From positions 84,983 to 133,738 of the forward strand of contig CAMCVV010000001.1 of assembly GCA_945881905.1 (NCBI GenBank): 48,756 nucleotides of DNA. The letters are read 5' to 3'. How positions within the stretch are numbered: position 1 is the first letter of the stretch; every line of letters starts with the position of its first letter. A program made the translations under genes and the position numbers. Below are positions 8,191 to 17,759 of this stretch, one piece after another. This stretch comes from Paenibacillus alvei. GTDB taxonomy: Bacteria; Bacillota; Bacilli; Paenibacillales; NBRC-103111. The notes beneath the pieces were generated by a model. It saw only the letters and a list, made by a program, of their open reading frames with translations, had not been told where the DNA came from and made no database searches.

Positions 8191-11100
8191 ATGGTAGCAT
8201 TCAATAAGTTAGAAAATGGTTCGATGTCGAGATTCAGCTCATATACAACCTTATGGGGTTTACTTGTACTGGGTTTTGTTATGCGTATCATTCTCGCACC
8301 GGTCTGGTTTGGCTATGAATCAGACGTGAATACCTTCATGGCTTGGTCTGCAAGAGTTGCATCTGTAGGATTATCAGGCATGTATCAGAATACGGAATCC
8401 TATTTCATCGATTACCCGCCTGGATATATGTATGTGCTGTACCTCATTGGAAAATTTCATGGAATATTCGAGATCTTGTGGAGTTCGAAACTTTCGATCA
8501 TTGCCATAAAAACACCGGCTATGGTATCTGATCTCATCTTGGCATTCATGGTATACAAAATCGCTATCGGTAGGCCAAACATTTCAAATGGGCAAGCTTT
8601 GGGTTTAGCTGCTTTGATCGCATTTAACCCCGTATTATGGTTAAATTCTACGGTTTGGGGACAAGTGGATTCTTTTTTTATGGTTTTCATTGTCGCTTAT
8701 CTTTTATTCCAACAACGGAATCAACTGGTCATTGCATCCGTATTACTGGCCTTAGCCATTTTGTTGAAACCACAAGCACTTCTCTTCTTGCCGTTCTTTC
8801 TGATTGCGGTAGTGCTCAAGCGAGATCTACGACTTATGGGGTATTGTATCATTAGTGGTCTAGCCACCATAATTATAGTTGCACTTCCTTTCAAAGCAAT
8901 GAATCCCCAAGGATTCATGTGGCTGTACGATCTATATGCAGGAACCCTTTCTTCGTATTCGTATGCTTCGTTAAACGCATTTAATCTGATGACTTTATTC
9001 AGAGGCAACTTTGTCGAAATTCAACAAACCGTGTTTATATTTACGTATGAGTTATGGGGTTGGATTTTCTTGTTTGCTGGTTTATGTTTTGTAGGATACC
9101 TACAAGTCAAAGGTCGCGAATTACCAGGCAAAATATTTTATTTAATGTTCTTATTTATGACGATAGTTTTTGTGCTTTCTACTAAAATGCATGAGCGATA
9201 TTTGTTTTATAGTTTACCTCTCGTCTTGATCAGTTATATCTTTATCAAAGATCGCCGGATATTGAGTTTATTTATTGGTTTTTGTATCACGAATATCTTG
9301 AATGTGAGTTATGTATTAAGGAGTAGCTTCGAACAAAAATTCCACATCTCAAATCAGGATGTACTGATGTTCTTGGTTTCTATCGCCAATGTGGTTCTTC
9401 TGGGGTGTGCCATTTGGCTAGGATGGCTTATGTTTAAAAGTCGATCTTATACGATGAATCAGCGAATGCCCATCCGCTCGAAGCTCCCAAACTCGAGAAA
9501 GAATCCTCTCAAAAAATCAAATGAATTGTCTTTGCTAGAGAAAGATCGAGCCTACAAACTAAACCAGACTCCACGTCTTTTTACGAAAAGGGACTTGCTG
9601 TATGTAAGTATTCTGGTTGTGGTCTATTCCATTATAGCTTTCAGTCGTCTAGGAGGACATGAAGCACCGGAAACTTTCTGGAAACCTTCGGCAGTAGGGG
9701 AAGCCATTATTGTCGATTTGGGACAATCAACGAAAATTTCCAGAATTAATAGTTTTGCAGGAGTCGGTCAAGGAACTTATTCATATTGGTTTTCTGAGGA
9801 TAGTATGAATTGGGATAACCCAATGAAAGTGGAGTCTAACCATGCAAAAGTGTTGACTTGGCACACAGTTGAACCTCAATATACAGCACGATTTGTCAAA
9901 ATTGAAATTAATCAAATTGGACTCTATGTACATGAGGTTGCTTTCTTTCAAGATCAAGAACAAACGCCGATTCCTTTAGCAGAAATTTCGGTGAGCCATG
10001 AGTCATCGATGACGAAGCAAGACATTGCTTATGTATTTGATGAGTCTGACACGGTTCCGTATGCTCCTTCATTCATGGAAGGCACATATTTTGATGAAAT
10101 CTATCACGCGAGGACAGCTTATGAACATTTACATCAGATCGAGCCTTATGAGAATACACATCCTCCTCTAGGGAAAGTAATTATTTCATTTGGCATCTGG
10201 TTATTTGGATTAAATCCATTTGGGTGGCGATTCATGGGGACATTATTTGGTGTTGCGATGATCCCGCTTATGTATGTTTTTGCCAAAAAATTGTTCGGAA
10301 ATTCAACGTATGCATTCATTGCTGCATTACTTCTATCATTTGAATTTATGCATTTCGCGCAGACACGAATTGCAACGATTGATGTATATGGCGTGTTTTT
10401 TATCATGCTCATGTTTTATTTTATGTATCAGTTTTATTCATTAAGCTTCTACCGAGAATCTCTTATCAAAACACTCGTCCCCCTTGGACTTGCTGGACTC
10501 ACATTTGGACTAGGGATCGCTTCAAAATGGATCGTGTTTTACGGTGGAGCGGGATTAGCAGTCATATTATTGCTTGTCTTGCTTGAACGATTCTCTGAAT
10601 ACAAACAAGCCTCAAATCAGCTTCAACTCATCCATATTACCGAACAAAAACGCGAACGTAATTCCAAAAAGCCAATTGAATGGTCTGAGTCTTCTGAAGA
10701 GGTTGCCTATTTACATCGAATCGTACATGTTTTCCATAAATATACAATCATGACTTTGCTTTGGTGTGTACTTACTTTTGTGTTTATTCCAGTTGTCATT
10801 TATTTGTTATCGTATATCCCGTTTATGCAAGTATCAGGACCGGGACACGAACTGAAAGATGTGTTTACGTATCAAAAAAACATGTATGATTACCATAAGA
10901 ATTTAGTAGCTACTCATCCCTTTTCTTCATCTTGGTGGGCTTGGCCACTGATGTTACGTCCGATATGGTATTATCAAGGTCATTTCTTACCTGAAGGAAT
11001 GCTTTCAAGTATTATCTCCTTTGGTAATCCGTTGATTTGGTGGCCAGGAGTTATACTCGTATTGAGTTCATTTTATGTTGCTTACCGAACGCGAAGCCGC

Positions 11101-11394
11101 ATCTTAGTAATACTTCTGATTGGGTATTGTTCGCAGTATTTACCGTGGATTCTTATCCCTAGACTCACATTTATCTATCATTATTTCGCCATGGTTCCTT
11201 TTATGATCTTAATCATTACGTATTACATCAAGCTATTTCTAGACAAGTACCCGATGCGCAAACGTATCGTCGTCAGTTACTTGTCTGCAGTTGCCTTGTT
11301 GTTTGTCTTATTCTATCCCTTACTATCTGGCTTCGTTATTCCGAACTGGTATTCCGTATGGCTCCGATGGCTACCCGGGTGGAACTTCTTTTGA
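8191..11394 (+). CDS. Double GT-C glycosyltransferase: N-terminal mannosyltransferase-like module, discoidin-like linker, C-terminal PMT (GT39) module
   Basis: A 1067-residue polytopic membrane protein with two glycosyltransferase modules. Residues 1-430 are an 8-10-helix GT-C module with an acidic first loop (ESD at about 42-44) and YPPGYMYVLY at about 75. Residues 430-480 are basic and cytoplasmic. One helix leads to a soluble region (about 500-605) that looks like an F5/8-type C (discoidin) carbohydrate-binding fold, with IIVDLGQ, SEDSMNW and ARFVKIEI. From about 625 the PMT/GT39 module follows, with FDEIYHARTAYEHL and HPPLGK (about 656-661). Such enzymes move sugars from polyprenyl-phosphate carriers onto proteins or cell-wall polymers outside the membrane. 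Acceptor and donor are not predictable. Confidence 0.85.
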   Translation: MVAFNKLENGSMSRFSSYTTLWGLLVLGFVMRIILAPVWFGYESDVNTFMAWSARVASVGLSGMYQNTESYFIDYPPGYMYVLYLIGKFHGIFEILWSSKLSIIAIKTPAMVSDLILAFMVYKIAIGRPNISNGQALGLAALIAFNPVLWLNSTVWGQVDSFFMVFIVAYLLFQQRNQLVIASVLLALAILLKPQALLFLPFFLIAVVLKRDLRLMGYCIISGLATIIIVALPFKAMNPQGFMWLYDLYAGTLSSYSYASLNAFNLMTLFRGNFVEIQQTVFIFTYELWGWIFLFAGLCFVGYLQVKGRELPGKIFYLMFLFMTIVFVLSTKMHERYLFYSLPLVLISYIFIKDRRILSLFIGFCITNILNVSYVLRSSFEQKFHISNQDVLMFLVSIANVVLLGCAIWLGWLMFKSRSYTMNQRMPIRSKLPNSRKNPLKKSNELSLLEKDRAYKLNQTPRLFTKRDLLYVSILVVVYSIIAFSRLGGHEAPETFWKPSAVGEAIIVDLGQSTKISRINSFAGVGQGTYSYWFSEDSMNWDNPMKVESNHAKVLTWHTVEPQYTARFVKIEINQIGLYVHEVAFFQDQEQTPIPLAEISVSHESSMTKQDIAYVFDESDTVPYAPSFMEGTYFDEIYHARTAYEHLHQIEPYENTHPPLGKVIISFGIWLFGLNPFGWRFMGTLFGVAMIPLMYVFAKKLFGNSTYAFIAALLLSFEFMHFAQTRIATIDVYGVFFIMLMFYFMYQFYSLSFYRESLIKTLVPLGLAGLTFGLGIASKWIVFYGGAGLAVILLLVLLERFSEYKQASNQLQLIHITEQKRERNSKKPIEWSESSEEVAYLHRIVHVFHKYTIMTLLWCVLTFVFIPVVIYLLSYIPFMQVSGPGHELKDVFTYQKNMYDYHKNLVATHPFSSSWWAWPLMLRPIWYYQGHFLPEGMLSSIISFGNPLIWWPGVILVLSSFYVAYRTRSRILVILLIGYCSQYLPWILIPRLTFIYHYFAMVPFMILIITYYIKLFLDKYPMRKRIVVSYLSAVALLFVLFYPLLSGFVIPNWYSVWLRWLPGWNFF

Positions 11395-11460
11395 ATTATA
11401 GTGTGATCGGCCGCTCCATTATGGTATGATGTACAATCATAGAACTGATGGAGCTGGAAT

Positions 11461-12333
11461 ATGAATAGTCAAAATCGAGTTTTACTCGTAGATGGAATGG
11501 CGCTTTTATTTAGAGCCTACTTCGCCACCTCATTCAAAGGATATATTCGAAAAACAAGCGCTGGTATTCCTACCAATGCGCTATTTGGGTTTGTGCAATA
11601 TTTATGCGATGCGATCCAATATGTTAAACCTACCCATGTGATTTGCTGCTGGGATATGGGCAGTACTACATTTCGTACAGAGTTATATCCATCTTACAAA
11701 GCAAACCGAGCTGAACCACCGGAAGATCTCGTTCCTCAATTCGAGTCAGTGAAAATAATTGTAACATCAATGGGTATTCCGAATATAGGTGTGGTAGGTT
11801 ATGAGGCGGATGATTGTCTCGGTACGCTTGCAAGTCAACTAACTCAGAAATCTCCAACACCTATAAGCATACTTACAGGAGACCACGATATGTTCCAGCT
11901 CATCACAGAGGATGTATGTATCATCTTGATGAATAAAGGCAGATCCAATTACACGGTGTACACACCACAAGTATTGATGGAAAACAAAGGTCTCAGACCT
12001 AATCAAATACCAGATGTAAAAGGATTCATGGGTGACGCTAGTGATAATTATCCAGGTGTGCGAGGCATTGGTGAGAAGACAGCGCAGAAACTGATTCAAA
12101 CCTATCAAGATGTGGATGGTGTATTAGCTCATATCGATCAGTTAACAGACAGCATTCGCTCGAAAATTATGATTCATCAAGAGATGTTGATCTTATCCAA
12201 AAAGTTAGCCATCATCAGAAGAGATGTTCCCATCCAGATGGAATTAACAGATTGTCAATGGCAACCCGATATCCAAACAGCGGAAAGTACGTTTCGAGAA
12301 TTCGAATTGGAGGATCTCCTAAAACTGATTTAA
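11461..12333 (+). CDS. 5'-3' exonuclease, FEN1/Pol I N-domain family (YpcP-like)
   Basis: A 290-residue free-standing homologue of the DNA polymerase I 5' nuclease domain. Metal-binding acidic motifs are in order: LLVDGMALLFRAY near the N-terminus, ICCWDMG, YEADDCLGTLA, ILTGDHDMFQLI and FMGDASDNYPGVRGIGEKTAQKL, the last being the helix-hairpin-helix-like H3TH region. Stand-alone enzymes (YpcP/ExoIX type) process RNA primers and flaps in replication and repair. The start ATG has GGAGCTGGA just upstream. Confidence 0.9.
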   Translation: MNSQNRVLLVDGMALLFRAYFATSFKGYIRKTSAGIPTNALFGFVQYLCDAIQYVKPTHVICCWDMGSTTFRTELYPSYKANRAEPPEDLVPQFESVKIIVTSMGIPNIGVVGYEADDCLGTLASQLTQKSPTPISILTGDHDMFQLITEDVCIILMNKGRSNYTVYTPQVLMENKGLRPNQIPDVKGFMGDASDNYPGVRGIGEKTAQKLIQTYQDVDGVLAHIDQLTDSIRSKIMIHQEMLILSKKLAIIRRDVPIQMELTDCQWQPDIQTAESTFREFELEDLLKLI

Positions 12334-12475
12334 GAGTAGTAGATGAGTTGTTTATCTTGAGCAATGGATATGTGAACTCTTGTACAGCTTTGATTGAAGC
12401 CGGATTCACATCACTCAGCATGGTTTCAACATTACTCTAGTTGGTTAAGCTAGATAATGAAGGAGTGCTGCTTAT

Positions 12476-13330
12476 ATGAATCTGTTACGACAAGGGCTTG
12501 GGCAAGCATATCGATTAACGCTAAAGATGATTGCTCAATATCGACTTGGGGAAATCGGTGCTTTGAGTGCGCAATTAACGTATTACTTTATTTTATCTTT
12601 TTTTCCATTCCTGATATTTCTCATGAACCTCATTAGTTATACTCCGTTTTCAAGTGAGTTGCTCCTCAAGAATCTGCAACCATTACTTGCAGAACGTTCT
12701 TATGAAATGATAGAAGCCTATGTGCAAGAAATAGGAGATAACGATCCCAAAACGATACTTTCACTAAGTATTCTTGGAACGCTATGGGCATCTTCTACTG
12801 GTGTGTTGGCGATGATGAAAGGCTTGAATAAAGCATATGGAACCTTAGATAAGCGTTCTTATTGGAAGATTCGAGGAATTGCTATTGTATTCACTTTGGG
12901 ATTCGCGGGTATCAGTGTAATATCTTTATCTTTGCTTGTATTTGGTGCGATGATATGGCATGTGCTATCTACTTACTATGATTTACCGAGTGGTGTTTAT
13001 TTCAGTTGGAGTGTAGTACAATTATTGATTCCTATCATGACGATGTTTATCGTGTTCACATGGATCTATGTTGTTGTTCCGAATCGATCACTTAGAGTGA
13101 AACAAGTCCTCCCAGGGGCATTGTTTACAACAGTCGGATCGATTTTAATTTCTATGGCATTTGCATTTTATGTCAATTTATGGGGATCATTCTATGTATA
13201 CGGCAGTATAGGCGGAGTAATTGTGTTGTTGATCTGGTTATACATCAGCAGTATCATGATTTTGTTGGGAGGACAATTAAATGCTATGTTGATGGAGCGT
13301 GATCAAACGAATGCATCAAGTGCTGTCTGA
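12476..13330 (+). CDS. YihY/virulence factor BrkB-family membrane protein
   Basis: A 284-residue inner-membrane protein with about six membrane spans. The family motif is at the N-terminus (GALSAQLTYYFILSFFPFLIFL), followed by SILGTLWASSTGVLAMM and the C-terminal GSIGGVIVLLIWLYISS helix. Older annotations called these proteins RNase BN; that is not supported. Cellular role unknown. Start ATG 12476 has GAAGGAG upstream. Confidence 0.9.
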   Translation: MNLLRQGLGQAYRLTLKMIAQYRLGEIGALSAQLTYYFILSFFPFLIFLMNLISYTPFSSELLLKNLQPLLAERSYEMIEAYVQEIGDNDPKTILSLSILGTLWASSTGVLAMMKGLNKAYGTLDKRSYWKIRGIAIVFTLGFAGISVISLSLLVFGAMIWHVLSTYYDLPSGVYFSWSVVQLLIPIMTMFIVFTWIYVVVPNRSLRVKQVLPGALFTTVGSILISMAFAFYVNLWGSFYVYGSIGGVIVLLIWLYISSIMILLGGQLNAMLMERDQTNASSAV

Positions 13331-13395
13331 TCACAACTCGAGTTACGGTCATAGCATTACAATTAGACTTCAGACACCATAGAAGTATAAGCATA

Positions 13396-13677
13396 TTAAG
13401 TGTTGCGGTGCTCATCTTTTATTTTCGTGTGAAGTACTGTATCCCCAGGATAATTTCGGGGTATATTTGAGTGAAGTTGGTGATTCTCATAATTAAACCT
13501 GTGGGATGTCCGTTGATCTTTTCTCCAAGGCAAGCTTTTTCGTAATGGGTTAGTTCTGAAATAAGAACCCAGAGGACCTTCAGGGAATTCTTCAGTTGCA
13601 AGGTCATTTCGCTGAGATTCTACAGTAGCTAGGTCTGTAGTAACTTGCATATCCTCGTCTAGAAACCCGGTTTTCAT
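13396..13677 (-). CDS. Small conserved hydrophilic protein of unknown function
   Basis: A 93-residue polar, proline- and arginine-rich protein. It contains TEEFPEGPLGSYF and NYPGDTVLHTK, a pattern I associate with short proteins of spore-forming Bacillales, but I cannot name the family with certainty. The start at 13677 is chosen because its AGGAGGT is perfectly spaced; an in-frame ATG at 13701 would sit before that site. No signal peptide or membrane segment is visible. It reads opposite to the YihY-family gene. Confidence 0.6.
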   Translation of the reverse strand: MKTGFLDEDMQVTTDLATVESQRNDLATEEFPEGPLGSYFRTNPLRKSLPWRKDQRTSHRFNYENHQLHSNIPRNYPGDTVLHTKIKDEHRNT

Positions 13678-13763
13678 GATAAGAACCTCCTGTGTATGCA
13701 CGTGAAGTGGTTTTGAGTATAGTATAAGTCATTGGATTACTTTATATGCAATCGTTCTTACGT

Positions 13764-14057
13764 TTATATATCTGTGAAGTACGTGTCGCCGATCACTTCA
13801 ACTAAGAAAGATTGAAGTTCTGAAGCTTGTTCTTCATTGATTTTGTATACATAAGATAAATATCCTTCTTCAGCTAAATCATCGGGACCGATAATGGCGC
13901 TTTTACCTGTTTGCAAATCGGTTACAAGGGTTTTACCGTAAAAATTCGTAGTTGTAGTAATCGCTAAATCAAAACGATACAAAGCGTCTCCAATAAAACA
14001 TACAAAGCGAGTAGTGGTACTTTCTGTGCGATCATATAGAAATTCAATATCTGACAT
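13764..14057 (-). CDS. DUF3055-family protein
   Basis: A 97-residue soluble protein resembling the short DUF3055 proteins of Bacillota: an N-terminal DIEFLYDRTEST, a central RFVCFIGDALYRFDLAI beta region, and FYGKTLVTDLQTGKSAIIG. Function unknown. The in-frame ATG at 14075 contains the ribosome binding site (CGGAGGAT) within its own codons, so the start at 14057 is correct. Confidence 0.7.
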   Translation of the reverse strand: MSDIEFLYDRTESTTTRFVCFIGDALYRFDLAITTTTNFYGKTLVTDLQTGKSAIIGPDDLAEEGYLSYVYKINEEQASELQSFLVEVIGDTYFTDI

Positions 14058-14123
14058 GTTGATCCTCCGATTCAAAATATATATATAGTATAATCGAAAT
14101 CACCTTCGAACAACAGATATAAC

Positions 14124-14153
14124 TTGTCAAGGAAATAGGCATCATGGTACAAT
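14124..14153 (+). promoter_or_regulatory. Promoter upstream of the HRDC gene
   Basis: TTGTCA (14124-14129), an 18-base spacer and TACAAT (14148-14153) form a good sigma-A promoter. The predicted start near 14160 lies just before the terminator-like hairpin at 14171. Confidence 0.65.
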
Positions 14154-14170
14154 TTGGATAATTAAAGGGA

Positions 14171-14211
14171 AGCACCCTCTTACATTTCATTGTGGGAGGG
14201 TGCTTTTTTTT
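14171..14211 (+). terminator. Terminator-like hairpin in the leader of the HRDC gene (possible attenuator)
   Basis: AGCACCCTC (14171-14179) pairs perfectly with GAGGGTGCT (14196-14204) and is followed by eight T. No plus-strand gene ends just upstream. The hairpin lies between a good promoter (14124-14153) and the HRDC gene start at 14241, so it would cut short most transcripts from that promoter unless relieved. Confidence 0.75.
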
Positions 14212-14240
14212 ATGAGAAAACCAATTGAGGAGGAGAAAGA

Positions 14241-15248
14241 TTGAACGTTGTATTTCTGAATACACTAGAAAAACAAGTAGAGGAAGGCATCCTCAAAACA
14301 GCTCAAGTTTCTATTGCTGAAAAAGATGGTGTTTGGTATATATTTTGGAACGAACCCAATTCAGCTCATAAACTTATTCAAGATATATGGTACCAAGGAG
14401 AATGCTGGAATGATCTTGTGCAATCATATTTTAGTAATCTCAAAGACAAGATACTCCAAGGCTATCAACCATTGATATCCGCGGAAATGGATGTTACACA
14501 AGGGATGCACACAAAATCAAAACAACCACAGTTATTATATTATTACAGCACGTTGTTTCCAAATGATGAGGTATTTGAAGAGTTAAGGAAATGGCGCAGA
14601 GAACAAGCAGCTAAAGAAGGCAGAGCACAATATTTATTAGCTACCAATCGCATATTACGTATCATATCTGTATTTCTTCCGAACACATCTGAAGAACTGA
14701 TGCAAATCCCTGGATTTGGAGAGCATAAAACCAATATGTACAGCAAAGAGATTCTGGGCATTACGCAACTACACGAAAGAGAAGCTGATTTCCCTTTAGA
14801 TTGGGTAACGAAAAAAGTAGATCATGAAAAATTCGAAGCATGGATGATTGAACAGAAAGCACGACGTGTTCGTATTGAACGGGAGAAGGAAATCAACAAA
14901 CACAAATTTTTGGAATATACTACTTCTGATTTAGGACTTGATGCAATTGGTTCTGCGATGTCCATCCCACGAGGAGAATTAGTGCTTTGGACCGAGGAAT
15001 TAGATCGAGATGGATATAATTTCGATGCATTGATCGATACTGAATTGAAAGCTATCTCTAGCGAAGAACAGCTGAAAGCATGGCACATCTTCGAGACAGA
15101 AGGTGATCGTTTCCTTAAACCCGTCCTTCTTCGACTCTTTCCTGCAGATGAATTGAAGAATAAAGAAATAGACCGTATTTATGATTGGTTAAAGCTACTT
15201 CGTATCAAATTCCGCAAAAGTAAAACTACTCCGGTGTCTACTCGCTAA
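14241..15248 (+). CDS. HRDC-domain protein
   Basis: A 335-residue protein with one HRDC nucleic-acid-binding domain at about 108-178 (EELRKWRREQAAKEGRAQYL to MQIPGFGEHK), the accessory domain of RecQ helicases and RNase D. No helicase motif or DEDD exonuclease motif is visible. The C-terminal half is charged and helical, without a recognised fold. It starts at TTG with GAGGAGGAG eight bases upstream. A promoter plus terminator hairpin precedes it. Related HRDC-only proteins occur in Bacilli; function unknown. Confidence 0.75.
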   Translation: MNVVFLNTLEKQVEEGILKTAQVSIAEKDGVWYIFWNEPNSAHKLIQDIWYQGECWNDLVQSYFSNLKDKILQGYQPLISAEMDVTQGMHTKSKQPQLLYYYSTLFPNDEVFEELRKWRREQAAKEGRAQYLLATNRILRIISVFLPNTSEELMQIPGFGEHKTNMYSKEILGITQLHEREADFPLDWVTKKVDHEKFEAWMIEQKARRVRIEREKEINKHKFLEYTTSDLGLDAIGSAMSIPRGELVLWTEELDRDGYNFDALIDTELKAISSEEQLKAWHIFETEGDRFLKPVLLRLFPADELKNKEIDRIYDWLKLLRIKFRKSKTTPVSTR

Positions 15249-15270
15249 TGATCATCGCAATGAATTGATC

Positions 15271-15299
15271 TTGACGAACTAATACATTTACATTAGAAT
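15271..15299 (+). promoter_or_regulatory. Promoter of the S-box metA-metI operon
   Basis: TTGACG (15271-15276), a 17-base spacer and TAGAAT (15294-15299). The start would be near 15306, 45 bases before the riboswitch. Confidence 0.7.
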
Positions 15300-15350
15300 A
15301 AAGTTATGTTTTTATAAATATATGTATGTTCATAACTAAATATGAATAAC

Positions 15351-15531
15351 TCTTATCAAGAGTAGGTGGAGGGACTAGCCCTATGATACCCGGCAACCGA
15401 CTGTCTTTTGAAATGAAAGACCGAACGGTGCTAATTCTTGCATTATCACTTTTTTAACGTGATTTTGGGAGATGAGAGAGGACATTAGAATTCGAATACA
15501 TGGCCTTTCTCTATATTGAGATTGGCTTTTT
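15351..15531 (+). ncRNA. SAM-I (S-box) riboswitch with terminator
   Basis: The aptamer runs from TCTTATCAAGAG through GGTGGAGGGA, the TGATACCCGGCAACC core and GGTGCTAATTC. P1 closes with GATGAGA (15471-15477). Downstream, GAGAGAGG (15474-15481) can pair with CCTTTCTC (15504-15511) as anti-terminator. The competing terminator is GCC-TT-TCTC / GAGA-TT-GGC (15503-15526) followed by five T. SAM binding would stabilise P1, free the terminator and stop transcription of metA-metI, so the genes are switched off when SAM is plentiful. Confidence 0.95.
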
Positions 15532-15566
15532 ATGTTGATAAGGAATTGCTTGAAGGAGTGAATGAG

Positions 15567-16472
15567 ATGCCAATAAAAATCCCGGACCATCTACCAGCCA
15601 AAGAAATATTGAACAAAGAAAATATTTTCACGATGGATGAGAGCGTGGCATATCATCAAGACATTAGACCTCTGCGAATTGCATTACTGAACCTAATGCC
15701 TAATAAAGAAACGACAGAGACACAAATTCTTCGCATTATTGGCAACACGCCATTACAGCTTGAACTTGTATTACTTCATCCGAAGACGCATGACTCAAAG
15801 AATACTTCAAAAGAACACTTGCAGATGTTTTATAAAACCTTTGATGACATCAAACATTTGAAGATGGATGGAATGATTATTACGGGAGCACCTGTAGAAA
15901 TGATGGATTTCCAAGAAGTAACGTATTGGGAAGAATTAAAAACCATCATGGATTGGAGTCAGCACAATGTGACATCAACTTTACACATTTGTTGGGCTGC
16001 ACAAGCGGGATTATATCATTATTATGGGATACCCAAATATCTTCTTCAGGAAAAAATGTTTGGTGTATTTCCGCACACATTGACGCACCCTAACAGAAAA
16101 ATATTAAGAGGTTTTGATGATGTGTTTAATGCTCCACATTCCCGTCACACTGAAGTGCGTCGAGAAGATATTGTCCTTCATGAAGGTTTAGAAATTTTAT
16201 CTGAATCTGAAGAAGCAGGAGTCTATATTGTCGCAACAAAGAACGGTAAACATATTTTCGTAACAGGACATTCTGAATACGATTGTGATTCCTTACAATC
16301 AGAATATGTCCGAGATGTGAATAAAGGTCTTCACGTCCCATTGCCTAGAAATTATTTTCCGCAAAATGATTCAACACAGCTACCTGTAGTGACGTGGAAA
16401 GCACATGCGAATCTTCTCTATTCGAATTGGCTGAATTATTGTGTGTACCAAGAAACACCTTATGAATGGTAA
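15567..16472 (+). CDS. metA: Homoserine O-acetyltransferase, MetA family
   Basis: A 301-residue MetA enzyme that activates the homoserine hydroxyl, the first committed step of methionine synthesis. It begins with the typical [15 protein letters not shown], which fixes the start at 15567 (AAGGAG upstream) rather than the in-frame TTG at 15516 inside the terminator. The nucleophile is Cys142 (HICWAAQAG) and His236/Glu238 lie in TGHSEYD. Position 111 is Glu ([11 protein letters not shown]); in this family Glu111 marks acetyl-CoA use and Gly111 succinyl-CoA use, so acetyl-homoserine is predicted. Controlled by the upstream S-box; metI follows. Confidence 0.93.
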   Translation: MPIKIPDHLPAKEILNKENIFTMDESVAYHQDIRPLRIALLNLMPNKETTETQILRIIGNTPLQLELVLLHPKTHDSKNTSKEHLQMFYKTFDDIKHLKMDGMIITGAPVEMMDFQEVTYWEELKTIMDWSQHNVTSTLHICWAAQAGLYHYYGIPKYLLQEKMFGVFPHTLTHPNRKILRGFDDVFNAPHSRHTEVRREDIVLHEGLEILSESEEAGVYIVATKNGKHIFVTGHSEYDCDSLQSEYVRDVNKGLHVPLPRNYFPQNDSTQLPVVTWKAHANLLYSNWLNYCVYQETPYEW

Positions 16473-16491
16473 TTATAGAGGAGAATGTGAA

Positions 16492-17661
16492 GTGAATATA
16501 ATGAAAATCGAAAGTCGCTTAGCTCAAATCGGGTCTAGTTCTGAACCAGTAACAGGAGCAATCAGTTACCCTATTCATCTTTCAGCTGTATATCGCCACC
16601 CCAAGCTAGGTCAAAGTACAGGTTACGACTATGCACGTACCAAAAATCCTACGCGTGCAGTTCTAGAAGATGCCATCGCTGAGTTAGAGTGTGGCGATAG
16701 AGGATTTGCTTGCTCGTCAGGTATGGCAGCACTTCAGAATATTTTCTCATTATTTAGTCAAGGGGATCATCTACTAGTCTCGTTAGACTTATATGGGGGA
16801 ACATATCGACTTTTAGAGCGCGTCATGTCGCGATTCGGGATTTCTGCGAGTTATGTGGACACGAATGATGTGCAGAAACTTGATGAACTCCTACAAAAAA
16901 ACACGAAGGGCATTTTAATTGAAACACCAACAAATCCACTTATGATGGTGACTGATTTAGAAGTCATATGTACATGGGCTCGTAATAATGGCTTAATTTC
17001 GATCGTGGATAATACGTTATTGACTCCTTTTTTGCAAAGACCTATAGAATGGGGAGCAGATATCGTCATTCACAGCGCAACAAAATATTTGGGTGGCCAT
17101 AACGATGTGTTAGCTGGTTTAATTGTTACAAAAGGCCAACATTTATCAGAGCAAATCGCGTTTCTACATAACTCAATTGGAGCGGTTCTCGGTCCGCATG
17201 ATTGTTGGTTGCTGATGAGAGGGATGAAAACTCTCGCGTTGCGAATGGAGCGACATGAACATAATGCATTACGCCTCGCGGAGTATCTGATGCATCATCC
17301 ACTTATTCATGAAGTGTATTATCCTGGGCTTTCTTCATCTGCAGGGTATGAGATTCAAAAAAAACAATCCAGAGGAAACACGGGAATATTTTCCTTCAAA
17401 GTAAAAAACGCAAGACTCATAGAACCGATCCTTAGGCATATTCAATTAATTGCTTTTGCTGAAAGTTTAGGGGGGGTTGAATCCCTAATGACTTATCCAG
17501 CAGTGCAGACACATGCAGATATACCCATCGAGATTCGCGAGAAAATAGGTGTAGATGATCGCTTACTTCGATTCTCAGTGGGTATCGAGCACATCGATGA
17601 TTTAATTGCTGATCTATCACGTGCATTAGATCTTGCTCAAGCTGAAGTCGAACATTCATAA
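16492..17661 (+). CDS. metI: Cystathionine gamma-synthase / O-acetylhomoserine (thiol)-lyase (Cys/Met PLP family)
   Basis: A 389-residue PLP enzyme of the Cys/Met metabolism family. Landmarks are YDYARTKNPTRAVLE, CSSGMAALQNIFSLF, the PTNPLM segment, VDNTLLTPFLQRP, the Schiff-base lysine in HSATKYLGGHND, and C-terminal SLGGVESLMTYPA and RFSVGIEHIDDLI. It probably joins the acetylhomoserine made by MetA to cysteine or sulfide, like MetI of Bacillus. The GTG at 16492 is preferred because AGGAGA lies seven bases before it; ATG at 16501 is an alternative. It is 19 bases after metA and so shares the S-box. Confidence 0.9.
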   Translation: MNIMKIESRLAQIGSSSEPVTGAISYPIHLSAVYRHPKLGQSTGYDYARTKNPTRAVLEDAIAELECGDRGFACSSGMAALQNIFSLFSQGDHLLVSLDLYGGTYRLLERVMSRFGISASYVDTNDVQKLDELLQKNTKGILIETPTNPLMMVTDLEVICTWARNNGLISIVDNTLLTPFLQRPIEWGADIVIHSATKYLGGHNDVLAGLIVTKGQHLSEQIAFLHNSIGAVLGPHDCWLLMRGMKTLALRMERHEHNALRLAEYLMHHPLIHEVYYPGLSSSAGYEIQKKQSRGNTGIFSFKVKNARLIEPILRHIQLIAFAESLGGVESLMTYPAVQTHADIPIEIREKIGVDDRLLRFSVGIEHIDDLIADLSRALDLAQAEVEHS

Positions 17662-17759
17662 CGAGTCGTAATCATCAATTTGTAGATATTGGTTGTATAA
17701 CCCTCTCCGAAAGGCCATATACTTCTACCAAGAATGTATACGAGCGAGGAGATGAAACC

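Noticed and set aside
12252-12440. Small plus-strand frame overlapping the exonuclease 3' end
   Set aside because: Mostly a frame shadow of the exonuclease gene, without ribosome binding site or familiar sequence.
15516-15566. Extended N-terminus for MetA from TTG 15516
   Set aside because: This start lies inside the riboswitch terminator, and the family N-terminus with its own AAGGAG begins at 15567.
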